Of a DNA stretch of 64,000 nt, positions 33,315 through 41,162 are shown one piece after another. This DNA is from UTCFX2 sp002050125 (lineage in GTDB: Bacteria > Chloroflexota > Anaerolineae > Anaerolineales > UBA4823). Location: the NCBI GenBank assembly GCA_027494035.1, contig JAOSJQ010000001.1, positions 3,286,001 through 3,350,000 on the forward strand, read 5' to 3'. Each line of letters begins with the position of its first letter. Within the stretch, counting starts at the first letter, position 1. Under the pieces are notes generated by a model. It was not told where the DNA came from and ran no database searches. It saw nothing but the letters and a program-made list of their open reading frames with translations. The translations under genes were made by a program, and so were the position numbers.

Positions 33315-33620
33315 TCACTGGTCCGCATCATCTGGAAATAGTTGGGTAAATTTTATGCCACAGCGCGGCTCGACCATCATATCCTCAGCCCGCTCTCTCC
33401 AGCGAAGATAATGCGCAGTCTGTTTATGCGCAGCCGGGGCATCTTCCGATCGATAGACTTCAACCAAAATGAATTTTGACGAATCGTCGCTCTGCTGAAA
33501 CACGTCGAATCTTGCGATGCCGGGTTCTTTGACGCTTTGTCTGGCGTTTTCGAGCGTTATAGAGATGAATTCGTCAATCAACTCCGGTTTCACATGGATA
33601 TGCACATGCACAATATTCAT
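33315..33620 (-). CDS. Antibiotic-biosynthesis-monooxygenase (ABM) domain protein, LsrG-like
   Basis: A 101-residue ferredoxin-fold dimeric protein of the ABM family. VHIHVKPELIDEFISIT at the start, EPGIARFDVFQQ and SKFILVEVYRSEDAPAAHKQTAHY follow the pattern of LsrG/YcnE-type proteins, including the histidine that contacts substrate. LsrG isomerises phospho-AI-2 products, and others are quinol monooxygenases. The partner Fe-alcohol dehydrogenase suggests degradation of a small dicarbonyl or aldehyde. AAGGAGATGGAG precedes the ATG. No lsr transport genes are near. Confidence 0.82.
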   Translation of the reverse strand: MNIVHVHIHVKPELIDEFISITLENARQSVKEPGIARFDVFQQSDDSSKFILVEVYRSEDAPAAHKQTAHYLRWRERAEDMMVEPRCGIKFTQLFPDDADQ

Positions 33621-33703
33621 TTCTCCATCTCCTTACTTAGCAATGATTGACGCGGCGCGCGCGAGTGCATCGGGTAAACGTGCGCCGTTCGGGCAGTCAA
33701 GAG

Positions 33704-34111
33704 TTATTTCAGGGGCGTCAAAACGATCACCGGGATCACCCGGCTGGTCTTGCGTTGATATTCCGCGTAAATGGGCATCGCTTGGGCTATTTTGTTGTAA
33801 AGACGCGTTCGCTCAGGTTCTTCAGCCACGGCTGCCTGCGCTTGAACCGTCTCCGTTCCGATTTCCACCGCCACCCGCGGGTTAGCGCGAATATTGTAAT
33901 ACCAATCGGGGTTCGCCGGCGCTCCGCCTTTGGAGGCGACGATCAACCAGCGGTCGCCATCCTGCATATAGACCACCGGATTCACGCGCTCCTGACCGCT
34001 TTTGGCGCCTTTAGTGTGTAATAGCAAGAGAGACCTGAACCAACTGATCTTCCCGCCGTTCGCACGGAACTCATCGATGACCTTCTGATTTCTATCATTC
34101 CATTCGCTCAT
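33704..34111 (-). CDS. Nitroreductase/deazaflavin-dependent oxidoreductase family protein
   Basis: A 135-residue split beta-barrel protein. FRANGGKISWF, LLLLHTKGAKSGQERVNPVVY, DGDRWLIVASKGGAPANPDWYYNI and ANPRVAVEIG match the Ddn/DUF385 family, whose studied members use coenzyme F420 to reduce nitro compounds or quinones. F420 use by this protein is inferred from the family; no F420 biosynthesis gene is in the window. AAGGGT lies ten bases before the ATG within an inverted repeat. Confidence 0.87.
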   Translation of the reverse strand: MSEWNDRNQKVIDEFRANGGKISWFRSLLLLHTKGAKSGQERVNPVVYMQDGDRWLIVASKGGAPANPDWYYNIRANPRVAVEIGTETVQAQAAVAEEPERTRLYNKIAQAMPIYAEYQRKTSRVIPVIVLTPLK

Positions 34112-34121
34112 TCTATGTTAC

Positions 34122-34134
34122 CCTTAGTCTAAGG
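34122..34134. promoter_or_regulatory. Inverted repeat CCTTAG-T-CTAAGG overlapping a ribosome site
   Basis: A perfect 6-base inverted repeat around one base lies 11 bases upstream of the deazaflavin-type gene start and covers its AAGG ribosome site. It could be an operator or could influence translation. Confidence 0.35.
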
Positions 34135-34205
34135 TTGAATTATTTGAAATGTGGAACGGTGCGCGCGCCGCCATTGATCCAGCAAGGTTTATTAAAAAAA
34201 TCAAA

Positions 34206-34235
34206 TTGACACCGTTCAATCAAGCACATTATACT
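34206..34235 (+). promoter_or_regulatory. Sigma70-type promoter of the phosphofructokinase gene
   Basis: TTGACA at 34206-34211 is followed by TTATAC after 17 bases, or TATACT after 18. The predicted start is near 34242, giving a leader of about 50 bases with CAGGAG before the ATG. Confidence 0.7.
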
Positions 34236-34294
34236 TATCCATTGTATCAAATCTCACGTCGATTCGAGTTTAATCGATCCAGGAGCAATCATTC

Positions 34295-36562
34295 ATGGCG
34301 ACTGTAGAAGTTCACAAGATCGGCATCTTGACCAGCGGGGGCGATGCCCAGGGGATGAATGCTGCTATTCGTTCAGTCACCCGCACCGCGCTCGACCGCG
34401 GGATAAAAGTGTACGCAATATACGAAGGCTATCAGGGCTTGGTTGAAGGTGGTCAGCGCATCCGCGAAATGACCTGGGACTCAGTGGGGGGAATTCTGCA
34501 TCGCGGCGGAACATTTATCGGGACCGCCCGCTGCGACGAATTCAAAAAACACGAGGGGCGCCTGCGTGCAGCCCAAAACCTGATCGCAACCGGCATCCAC
34601 AGCCTGGTCGTTATCGGCGGAGACGGCAGCCTGGCAGGCGCAAATATCTTCCGCCAGGAATGGTCAAGTCTGCTTCAAGAATTGATCGATCAGCGCGCAA
34701 TTTCCGGGGCAGAGGCGGACGCCCACCCATATCTCGATATTGTGGGCTTAGTCGGTTCAATCGACAATGATATGTTTGGGACAGATATGACGATCGGCGC
34801 CGATTCAGCCCTGCATCGCATAACCGAAGCGATTGATGCAATCAGCAGCACCGCGGCAAGCCATCAACGCACGTTTGTAGTCAAAGTGATGGGGCGGAAT
34901 TGCGGCTATCTGGCGTTGATGGGGGGCTTGGCAACCGGCGCTGATTGGATATTGATTCCGGAAAATCCTCCGAATGTCGACAACTGGCAGAAATTGATGG
35001 TCGAACGGCTGATTGCCGGACGGCGGGCTGGCAGGCGAGACACGATCGTGGTCATCGCCGAAGGCGCGCATGACAGGCATGGCAATTACATTGGCAGCAC
35101 AGAAGTCGCCAAAGTGCTTGAAGAAGGTCTTCATGAAGAAGTGCGCGTGACCGTGCTTGGACATGTACAGCGCGGGGGCGTGCCCAGCGCGTTTGACCGA
35201 AATCTTGGAACACTTCTCGGACATGCGGCTGTTGAAACATTGCTCGACGGGCAGTATGCCCGAGAGCCGCAGTTGATCGGTCTGCGCGGCAACCGCATCG
35301 TTCATTCGCCGCTGATGGAGTGCGTCGAAAAGACGCACCTGGTCGCCAAATCGATCAAACTGCACGATTACGATACGGCTATGTCTTTGCGCGGCAACAG
35401 CTTTATCGAGGCTTTCGACACCTTCAAGACCATGCTGCGCGCCCTGCCTCATCCCCTCCAACCAGACCAGAAACGCTACCGCCTGGGCATTATGCATGCC
35501 GGCGCGCCTGCCCCCGCGATGAACGCTGCCGTGCGCGCCGCAACCCGCATCGGGATAGATCGTGGGCATATCATCCTTGGTATTCGCAATGGATTCCCAG
35601 GTCTCATTGAAGGAAACGTGCAAGAAATGGATTGGATGAGCGTCAACGGCTGGGCGCCAACCGGCGGCTGTGAACTAGGCACAACCCGACAGATCCCTTC
35701 AGGCAGTGATTTTTACAATCTGGCGCGCGCGATCGAAAAATTCGAAATCCACGGATTGATTATCATCGGCGGGTGGGCTGGTTATGAAATGGCTTTTCAG
35801 ATGTTTAATGCGCGCGAAAACTACCCGGCGTTCAATATCCCAACCGTGTGCCTGCCAGCTACGATTAACAACAACTTGCCCGGCTCAGAATTAAGCATTG
35901 GGGCTGATACAGCCTTGAATAACATCGTTGGCGCAGTGGATAAAATCAAAGATTCGGCGGTTGCCTTGCGCCGGGTTTTCGTCGTCGAGGTGATGGGGCG
36001 CTTCTGCGGTTACCTGGCGTTGATGAGTGGTCTGGCGACCGGGGCTGAAAGAGTATATATTAATGAAGAGGGTGTCACCTTGAAGGACCTCCAAACGGAT
36101 GTGGAAGGTCTGCGCTTCGGGTTCACGCATGGCAAGCGGCTCGGGTTGATCATCCGAAGCGAAAATGCCAATCCTGTTTATAATACCCAATTCATGTGCG
36201 CGCTCTTCGAGGAAGAGGGCGGGGAATTGTTCGATGTCCGGCAGGCGATTCTGGGGCACATGCAGCAAGGCGGGAGCCCGTCGCCATTTGATCGAATTCA
36301 ATCGACGCGCCTTGCAACCCGCTGTATTGATTTTATGATCGAAAATCTCGACGCAAATGAACCAGCCAGTGCATTCATTGGCTTACAGGGAAAAGAGATC
36401 AGATTTCATAATTTCGAGGATTTTGACCGAATGGTCGATATGAAAAAACAAAGACCCAAGGAACAATGGTGGATGGGGTTACGTCCTATTGCAAAAGTGT
36501 TGGCGCAACCAACTCCAGATGCTGAATCTGGAGAAACGAAATCGCCGAAACCCGTGGAGTAG
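34295..36562 (+). CDS. Tandem (eukaryote-like) 6-phosphofructokinase
   Basis: A 755-residue protein made of two PFK domains. The N-terminal half (residues about 5-385) keeps catalytic motifs: ILTSGGDAQGMNAAIR, GGDGS (about 107, glycine type, indicating ATP rather than pyrophosphate), SIDND with the catalytic aspartate (about 154) and MGRNCGYLAL. The C-terminal half (from about 393) aligns along its length, but the equivalents are MHAGAPAPAMNAAVR, GGWAG and TINNN, so ATP binding and catalysis are lost there. This is the layout of animal and fungal PFK, with a regulatory second half. Bacterial PfkA is normally a single unit of about 320 residues. It commits fructose 6-phosphate to glycolysis. 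The start has CAGGAG about nine bases upstream and a strong promoter. Confidence 0.92.
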   Translation: MATVEVHKIGILTSGGDAQGMNAAIRSVTRTALDRGIKVYAIYEGYQGLVEGGQRIREMTWDSVGGILHRGGTFIGTARCDEFKKHEGRLRAAQNLIATGIHSLVVIGGDGSLAGANIFRQEWSSLLQELIDQRAISGAEADAHPYLDIVGLVGSIDNDMFGTDMTIGADSALHRITEAIDAISSTAASHQRTFVVKVMGRNCGYLALMGGLATGADWILIPENPPNVDNWQKLMVERLIAGRRAGRRDTIVVIAEGAHDRHGNYIGSTEVAKVLEEGLHEEVRVTVLGHVQRGGVPSAFDRNLGTLLGHAAVETLLDGQYAREPQLIGLRGNRIVHSPLMECVEKTHLVAKSIKLHDYDTAMSLRGNSFIEAFDTFKTMLRALPHPLQPDQKRYRLGIMHAGAPAPAMNAAVRAATRIGIDRGHIILGIRNGFPGLIEGNVQEMDWMSVNGWAPTGGCELGTTRQIPSGSDFYNLARAIEKFEIHGLIIIGGWAGYEMAFQMFNARENYPAFNIPTVCLPATINNNLPGSELSIGADTALNNIVGAVDKIKDSAVALRRVFVVEVMGRFCGYLALMSGLATGAERVYINEEGVTLKDLQTDVEGLRFGFTHGKRLGLIIRSENANPVYNTQFMCALFEEEGGELFDVRQAILGHMQQGGSPSPFDRIQSTRLATRCIDFMIENLDANEPASAFIGLQGKEIRFHNFEDFDRMVDMKKQRPKEQWWMGLRPIAKVLAQPTPDAESGETKSPKPVE

Positions 36563-36566
36563 ACAT

Positions 36567-37625
36567 TTGAACGATTATTACGGGAACGCCCCCAATTCCT
36601 CGGATTTAAACCAGGATCCCACCCAACCTCACTACCCTGCCCCGCCTGCCCCGGAGAGACCCGCGCCTCCCGGCGGGGCGCCGGTATATCCGCCTTCCCA
36701 ACCCGCGGCGATTCCCAAGCCCCCGACCGCCCCGCGCTCGACTCAGTTTCGTTTGGGTCCCGACGGCAGATATTATCGCGTCCGCCGGCCGCGCCGTCTT
36801 CGCCCACCTCGGTTGAGTTCAGGCTGCCTGGGCTTCATTTTTATATCTCTCTGCCTCTGTCTGAGCACGACAATTTATATGCTTGTTCCCGGACGAACAA
36901 ATATCCTTTTAATTGGGATCGATTACGCCGACCCATGGAGCACTGTCGCTCGAACAGATACGATCATGCTCACCAGCTTTATGCCGCTTCAACGGTCCGT
37001 AAATCTGCTTTCGATTCCGCGCGACCTGTGGGTAAAAATCCCAGGCGTGGGCGAAAATCGCATCAACACCGCGCATTTCTACGCCGAAAGCCAGCAGCCT
37101 GGGAGCGGACCCCAGGCAGTGATCGATACGATCGAACAGAATTTTGACTTCAAGATCGATTATTATTTGCGCGTCCGTTTTGAAGGATTTCGGGATATTG
37201 TAGACGCCATGGGCGGTGTGGACATCACATTAGACAAACCCATGGCGGGTTATTCGCCCGGCAGCTATCACCTCAATGGACGCAAAGCCCTGGCGTTTGT
37301 GCGCGACCGCGCCGATTCGGATGATTTTTTTCGCATGTCGAATGGGCAATTCATGGTCAAGTCCATGTTACGAAACTTGCTCAACCCCCTCAAGTGGCCG
37401 CGGCTGCCCTTCGTCATAAAAGCCTTTTTCGATTCGATTGACACCAACATCCCGTTGACCACGTGGCCGCGCCTGTTGATAACCGTTGCCCTTAGCGGAC
37501 CAAACCGGATTAACAATTATATGATCACCCGCGAAATGACTACGCCTTACATTACCGATCAAGGGGCGAACGTGCTGCTGCCCAAATGGGATTTGATCCG
37601 CCTGCTCATTCAAGAAATTTTTTAG
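36567..37625 (+). CDS. LytR-CpsA-Psr (LCP) family cell-envelope protein
   Basis: A 352-residue membrane protein. Residues 1-75 are a Pro-rich cytoplasmic stretch, then basic residues (RRPRRLRPP) and one transmembrane segment (about 85-107). The LCP domain follows with NILLIGIDYAD, ARTDTIMLTS, NLLSIPRDLWVKIPG, RINTAHFYA, VDAMGGVDI and ALAFVRDR, carrying the conserved arginine and aspartate residues. LCP enzymes transfer polyisoprenyl-linked glycopolymers to the cell wall; the wall of Chloroflexota is atypical, so the acceptor is unknown. I place the start at the TTG at 36567 because GGAG lies seven bases before it and it sits just behind the PFK stop; the upstream ATG lies inside the PFK gene. 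Confidence 0.88.
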   Translation: MNDYYGNAPNSSDLNQDPTQPHYPAPPAPERPAPPGGAPVYPPSQPAAIPKPPTAPRSTQFRLGPDGRYYRVRRPRRLRPPRLSSGCLGFIFISLCLCLSTTIYMLVPGRTNILLIGIDYADPWSTVARTDTIMLTSFMPLQRSVNLLSIPRDLWVKIPGVGENRINTAHFYAESQQPGSGPQAVIDTIEQNFDFKIDYYLRVRFEGFRDIVDAMGGVDITLDKPMAGYSPGSYHLNGRKALAFVRDRADSDDFFRMSNGQFMVKSMLRNLLNPLKWPRLPFVIKAFFDSIDTNIPLTTWPRLLITVALSGPNRINNYMITREMTTPYITDQGANVLLPKWDLIRLLIQEIF

Positions 37626-37672
37626 GCGCAGCCCCCGACAACAAAGCGTCAGTCCCTAACCTCTTTTTATGT

Positions 37673-37678
37673 TAAAAT
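37673..37678 (+). promoter_or_regulatory. -10 box (TAAAAT) placed for leaderless smpB mRNA
   Basis: TAAAAT ends seven bases before the smpB ATG and no ribosome site is present. No good -35 box is seen 17 bases upstream. Confidence 0.5.
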
Positions 37679-37685
37679 TTTATAT

Positions 37686-38144
37686 ATGGATGCGAAAGTC
37701 AAGGTTATCGCCAGCAACCGCAAAGCCAGCCACGAGTTTTTCCTCTTAGATCGCTTCGAGGCGGGGATTGCATTAACGGGAAGCGAGATCAAGTCCATCC
37801 GGGCTGGGCAGATGAGCCTGGCAGAGGCGTATGTACGCGTCGATGGGGAAGAAGCCTGGCTGGAGAACGCCCATATCGCCCCATACGATCAAGCCAGCTT
37901 TTTTAACCACGCTCCCCGCCGGCCGCGCCGATTGTTGTTGCACAAAAAAGAGATTCGCAAGCTCTGGAATGAGGTCCGTCAGAAAGGCGTAACCATCGTA
38001 CCTACGCGGGTTTACCTGAAAAATGGCCGCGCCAAAGTCGAGATCGCCGTGGCAAAAGGTAAAAAGCTGTACGATAAACGTCAATCAATCGCTAAACGCG
38101 ATGTGGATCGAGAACTGGAACGCGAATTCCGAAGGCGCGAATAA
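37686..38144 (+). CDS. smpB: SsrA-binding protein SmpB
   Basis: A 152-residue SmpB. NRKASHEFFLLDRFEAGIAL, LTGSEIKSIRAGQMSLAEAY, the loop HAPRRPRRLLLHKKEI and the basic C-terminal KGKKLYDKRQSIAKRDVDRE are diagnostic. SmpB binds the tRNA-like domain of tmRNA and brings it to stalled ribosomes. Its RNA partner, ssrA, lies about 15 kb downstream at 52986. The start has no ribosome site, but a -10 box seven bases upstream suggests a leaderless message. Confidence 0.96.
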   Translation: MDAKVKVIASNRKASHEFFLLDRFEAGIALTGSEIKSIRAGQMSLAEAYVRVDGEEAWLENAHIAPYDQASFFNHAPRRPRRLLLHKKEIRKLWNEVRQKGVTIVPTRVYLKNGRAKVEIAVAKGKKLYDKRQSIAKRDVDRELEREFRRRE

Positions 38145-38185
38145 GTATCTTTTCAACTCCGCTCACGGTTGTAAAGGCTGCCCAA

Positions 38186-38899
38186 ATGAACCCAATTGTT
38201 CAAAATATCCTCGCAACAATAGCCGCCTTTGCCGCTTCGTTGAGCTGGCTGCGTCTCAACGATTACCTGGCGCACAAAGGTTGGCTCGAAAGCCGAACCA
38301 GCCGCAAGATCATTCACATTGGCACCGGACCGATATACATCCTGTGCTGGCTGTTTTTCACACACGACCCCTATGTGCGCTTCCTCGCCGCCCTGGTACC
38401 GCTCCTAATCACGATCCAGTTCGCCCTGGTGGGATTCGGAATGATTAAAGATGACGCGGCGGTTCAAGCGATGTCTCGAACCGGCGATCCACGCGAAATT
38501 CTCCGCGGACCCCTATATTACGGGGTGGTTTTTGTCGTCCTGACCATCATTTTCTGGCTGGATACGCCGGTTGGAATTATTGCGCTGGCGCTGTTATGCG
38601 GCGGCGACGGATTGGCGGAAATTTTTGGTCGTAAATGGGGTCGCACGAAGTTATTCTGGAATCAGGGGAAATCCTGGCTGGGGAGCGCCGGTTTCTTTTT
38701 CGGCGGCTTGATTTCAATCTTGCTTATTCTGGCAGTATATCAAGCTGCGGGTGTGTTTCCCGGGTTTATAAGAGCACGCTTGCTTGCGATTGTCGTCATT
38801 ACATTCGCTGCGACCTTGATCGAATCCATATCGCCCCATGATTGGGACAATCTGACCGTGCCAGCCATTTCAGTTTTACTCGGACTGTTGTTATTTTGA
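38186..38899 (+). CDS. Phytol/dolichol kinase-like membrane protein (CTP transferase superfamily)
   Basis: A 237-residue protein with about six hydrophobic segments. SRKIIHIGTGPIYI near residue 48 and the CTP-binding type motif CGGDGLAEIFGRKWG followed by GKSWLGSAGFFFGG resemble plant VTE5 phytol kinases and dolichol kinases. It would phosphorylate a prenyl alcohol in the membrane; phosphatidate cytidylyltransferase is the related alternative. AAAGG lies nine bases before the ATG. It follows smpB by 41 bases and may share its transcript. Confidence 0.8.
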   Translation: MNPIVQNILATIAAFAASLSWLRLNDYLAHKGWLESRTSRKIIHIGTGPIYILCWLFFTHDPYVRFLAALVPLLITIQFALVGFGMIKDDAAVQAMSRTGDPREILRGPLYYGVVFVVLTIIFWLDTPVGIIALALLCGGDGLAEIFGRKWGRTKLFWNQGKSWLGSAGFFFGGLISILLILAVYQAAGVFPGFIRARLLAIVVITFAATLIESISPHDWDNLTVPAISVLLGLLLF

Positions 38900-38965
38900 G
38901 CGCAACGTGATGTTGGCGCCAGTAAACCGTCACGCAGTTGATCCATTTTCGTGAACCGATCTACA

Positions 38966-38994
38966 TTGACGTCAATTCTGAATTATGATAGTAT
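38966..38994 (+). promoter_or_regulatory. Sigma70-type promoter of the A-type Fe-S carrier gene
   Basis: TTGACG at 38966-38971, 17 bases, then TAGTAT at 38989-38994. The start near 39001 leaves a 46-base leader with GAGG before the ATG. Confidence 0.65.
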
Positions 38995-39046
38995 TGCTCT
39001 GAATTCTGGAAAAATATTATTTACCACTAGAAAACGAGGTAATTCG

Positions 39047-39445
39047 ATGTTAGCCGACAAAACAACGACCCATGCAATAACCCTCACCCCAGCCGCTGCC
39101 CAGGCAGTTCGCAGCCTGATGGAAGAAAAGAATTTGGAAAGCTACGCCCTGCGAGTTTTCGTTTCTGGCGGTGGATGCTCCGGTCTTCAATATGGTTTGG
39201 CACTGGAAGATAAAATTCGCGATCTCGACCTTTCCGAAGAATTTGACGGCGTGAAGGTCGTTGTTGATGAAATCTCCATCGATTATCTGCGCGGCGCGAC
39301 GATTGATTATGTTGATGATGTTACTGGTAGCGGGTTCAAAATTGAAAATCCGAACCCTGTGACCTCCTGCGGCTGTGGCTGTTCCAGTGAATCAGAGAAT
39401 GAACTGGATGGCAGTTCAGGATGTGGTTGTAGCTGCTGCGGGTAA
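39047..39445 (+). CDS. HesB/IscA/ErpA-type iron-sulfur carrier with Cys-rich tail
   Basis: A 132-residue A-type carrier. The core (residues about 8-108) has ITLTPAAAQAVRSLM, LRVFVSGGGCSGLQYGLALE with the first ligand cysteine, and PVTSCGCGCSS with the CGC pair. These three cysteines bind or hand over Fe-S clusters. Beyond the usual end the protein carries an acidic stretch and a second cluster, SGCGCSCCG, adding five cysteines not found in IscA or ErpA. GAGG lies nine bases before the ATG at 39047; an upstream in-frame ATG at 38951 precedes the promoter and is not used. A strong terminator follows. Confidence 0.93.
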   Translation: MLADKTTTHAITLTPAAAQAVRSLMEEKNLESYALRVFVSGGGCSGLQYGLALEDKIRDLDLSEEFDGVKVVVDEISIDYLRGATIDYVDDVTGSGFKIENPNPVTSCGCGCSSESENELDGSSGCGCSCCG

Positions 39446-39466
39446 TTTCGGTTACTAACCTGAAGT

Positions 39467-39497
39467 AAAACGACGCTGGGCTCCAGCGTCGTTTTTT
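39467..39497 (+). terminator. Intrinsic terminator after the Fe-S carrier gene
   Basis: AAAACGACGCTGG and CCAGCGTCGTTTT form a 13-base stem around a three-base loop, followed by further T. The A-rich 5' side makes it usable from the minus strand too, where the SH3 gene ends. Confidence 0.92.
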
Positions 39498-39516
39498 GCT
39501 TACCGATAACGGCAAA

Positions 39517-40149
39517 TCAGCGGCCGCGCAGCAACGAAAGCAAGGTACCAAAAATGCCAATGATTGCCATCCCAATGATGACCAGTCCCATCGGCACTTT
39601 CCCCTGGGTGGCAATTGGCGCATCTACCGGAAAAGTCGGCTGAACGAGGGGCGGGGGTTCTGTAAAAGTCGGCAAACGTGTGGGAGGCACTTCGACCAGG
39701 AATTGAGCTGCCAGGGTCGGGTCGATTGTTGCGGTCACCCGAGGGGTCTGGGTTGGCGGCGGCTCGATCACCGGCAAAGCCCCGCGCACCTCCAACAGGT
39801 CGCTCCACACCCAGGCAACACCGCCCGGCACGCCAGGATAAGCGATCTGGATCCATTCGCCGCCGGGCGAACGACCCAAAGCCGGCACCTGTGATCCCTC
39901 AACCAAGACACCCACAATGTCATACGCGGCCGCGTTGGGACCGCCGCGAACATTGATAAAACCCTGCTCATTATCCAAAACAATCGCGATTGCACCAAAC
40001 GGGGTCCCAGTGACTGTAGGAATGGAACCGGTCGGGATTTGAGCGTTGGCGTTCAGATTATCCCCCCAGGTGATCAACATAACCAGGAGAACTATCAAGC
40101 CGAAGAAAGCCCACCTAAAAGGTATTGTTTTTATTTTTTTAAAAACCAT
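39517..40149 (-). CDS. SH3-domain surface protein with two membrane segments
   Basis: A 210-residue protein. Residues about 12-34 are an N-terminal hydrophobic signal or anchor ending near ANAQ. A bacterial SH3 domain follows (about 55-118: GFINVRGGPNAAAYDIVGVL, WIQIAYPG, GVAWVWSDLLEV), then a Pro/Thr-rich linker (about 125-175) and a second hydrophobic segment with LRGR at the end. It probably sits outside the membrane with both ends anchored, the SH3 domain contacting cell-surface polymer. The ATG follows GAGG at a good distance. Confidence 0.82.
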   Translation of the reverse strand: MVFKKIKTIPFRWAFFGLIVLLVMLITWGDNLNANAQIPTGSIPTVTGTPFGAIAIVLDNEQGFINVRGGPNAAAYDIVGVLVEGSQVPALGRSPGGEWIQIAYPGVPGGVAWVWSDLLEVRGALPVIEPPPTQTPRVTATIDPTLAAQFLVEVPPTRLPTFTEPPPLVQPTFPVDAPIATQGKVPMGLVIIGMAIIGIFGTLLSLLRGR

Positions 40150-40165
40150 GGTTCCTCACTCGGAC

Positions 40166-40202
40166 CTTGCCTGAGGAATCCAGAAATGCAAACTCAGGCA
40201 AG
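40166..40202. repeat. Perfect 10-base inverted repeat upstream of the SH3 gene
   Basis: CTTGCCTGAG and CTCAGGCAAG face each other across 17 bases, 17 bases upstream of the SH3 gene start. No U run follows on either strand, so it is not a classic terminator. It could be a leader hairpin or a binding site. Confidence 0.55.
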
Positions 40203-40255
40203 CTATGGACTATGCAGATACCTTAGAAGTTTCAGGAATTGAGTGTCGAGCAAAC

Positions 40256-40912
40256 TTAAGGGGCGGTTAGTAATTGAACCGCATTCTGCAAAACCGGCAG
40301 CATGACGGCGTCTTGTTCACTGCCGCGGGTTTCCAATCGATTGGTCATGCGCTCCAGCACAGGCAGTGCGTCCAGATATCCAATCTGACCGATGAAAAAG
40401 GCGGCTTGCTTGCGAATCTCTTGAGGCAAATCCCGATTTGAAAGGATTTCGGAGAGATGACTACCCGCATAAGAACAACAACTGAGCAGATCCATGACAT
40501 CAGCTTCGGCAGTTTTGTCATATACGGTCACTTGTAACAATCCGAAAATCTGCCGCGTCCGCATGTTCGACAGCGTAACCATCAGCGTTTCTTTTACTCG
40601 CCCGGCTGGGTTAGATTCAAAGTTATCCGAATTAATTAAACTTCCCAAGTAACGGACTATTCGGGTTCTCAGTTCAATATCGGGTTCCTCGAGACGAGTC
40701 GCCAGAAGATAGGCAACCAGAGGCAACTGGCGAATAGCATCAAATTCGACCAGCCGCTCCAGCCCGTTCACCCGTTTCATCGTATCGGTAGAGGTCAGTG
40801 ATTCTGCCGCCTCCCAAATCACTGCTAACAGTTCGAGCCGATTAACATCCAACCCCTCCAGGCTCATTTGCTCGGATGGCTCCGGAGAAAAAGCAGCGCC
40901 CTCTTTAGCCAT
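40256..40912 (-). CDS. HEAT-like helical repeat protein, unknown function
   Basis: A 218-residue all-helical protein. Segments such as VNGLERLVEFDAIRQLPLVAY, RTRIVRYLGSLI and RKQAAFFIGQIGYLDALPVLE have the spacing and hydrophobic pattern of HEAT/armadillo repeats. No catalytic motif or signal peptide is seen, so a cytoplasmic scaffold or binding role is most likely. I start it at the ATG at 40912, with GTAGG nine bases upstream; a TTG at 40954 would add 14 basic residues. It stands alone between the SH3 and transketolase genes. Confidence 0.7.
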   Translation of the reverse strand: MAKEGAAFSPEPSEQMSLEGLDVNRLELLAVIWEAAESLTSTDTMKRVNGLERLVEFDAIRQLPLVAYLLATRLEEPDIELRTRIVRYLGSLINSDNFESNPAGRVKETLMVTLSNMRTRQIFGLLQVTVYDKTAEADVMDLLSCCSYAGSHLSEILSNRDLPQEIRKQAAFFIGQIGYLDALPVLERMTNRLETRGSEQDAVMLPVLQNAVQLLTAP

Positions 40913-41162
40913 AATCAGGCGCCTACCCGAAACGCGAAAACGAGCAACCAACAATCAAGCTCTATTTCGACTGACATATAATGCTAGTATACACGAATCC
41001 AAGTTAAGATTCTCTACATACTTCGTTAAAGGGATTACGAGGATTCCGCTATCTTTGATTAAATATCCACAGAACGCATGCGAAAAAGAAATGCCTTTAT
41101 TGACTATGCGAATTATTTTGACATTAATTAGCCAGGATTTCAGTTTCGATTCACCTGGAAGG

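Noticed and set aside
34805..35623. Open frame of 272 codons on the minus strand
   Set aside because: Antisense to the phosphofructokinase gene, without ribosome site or recognisable motifs.
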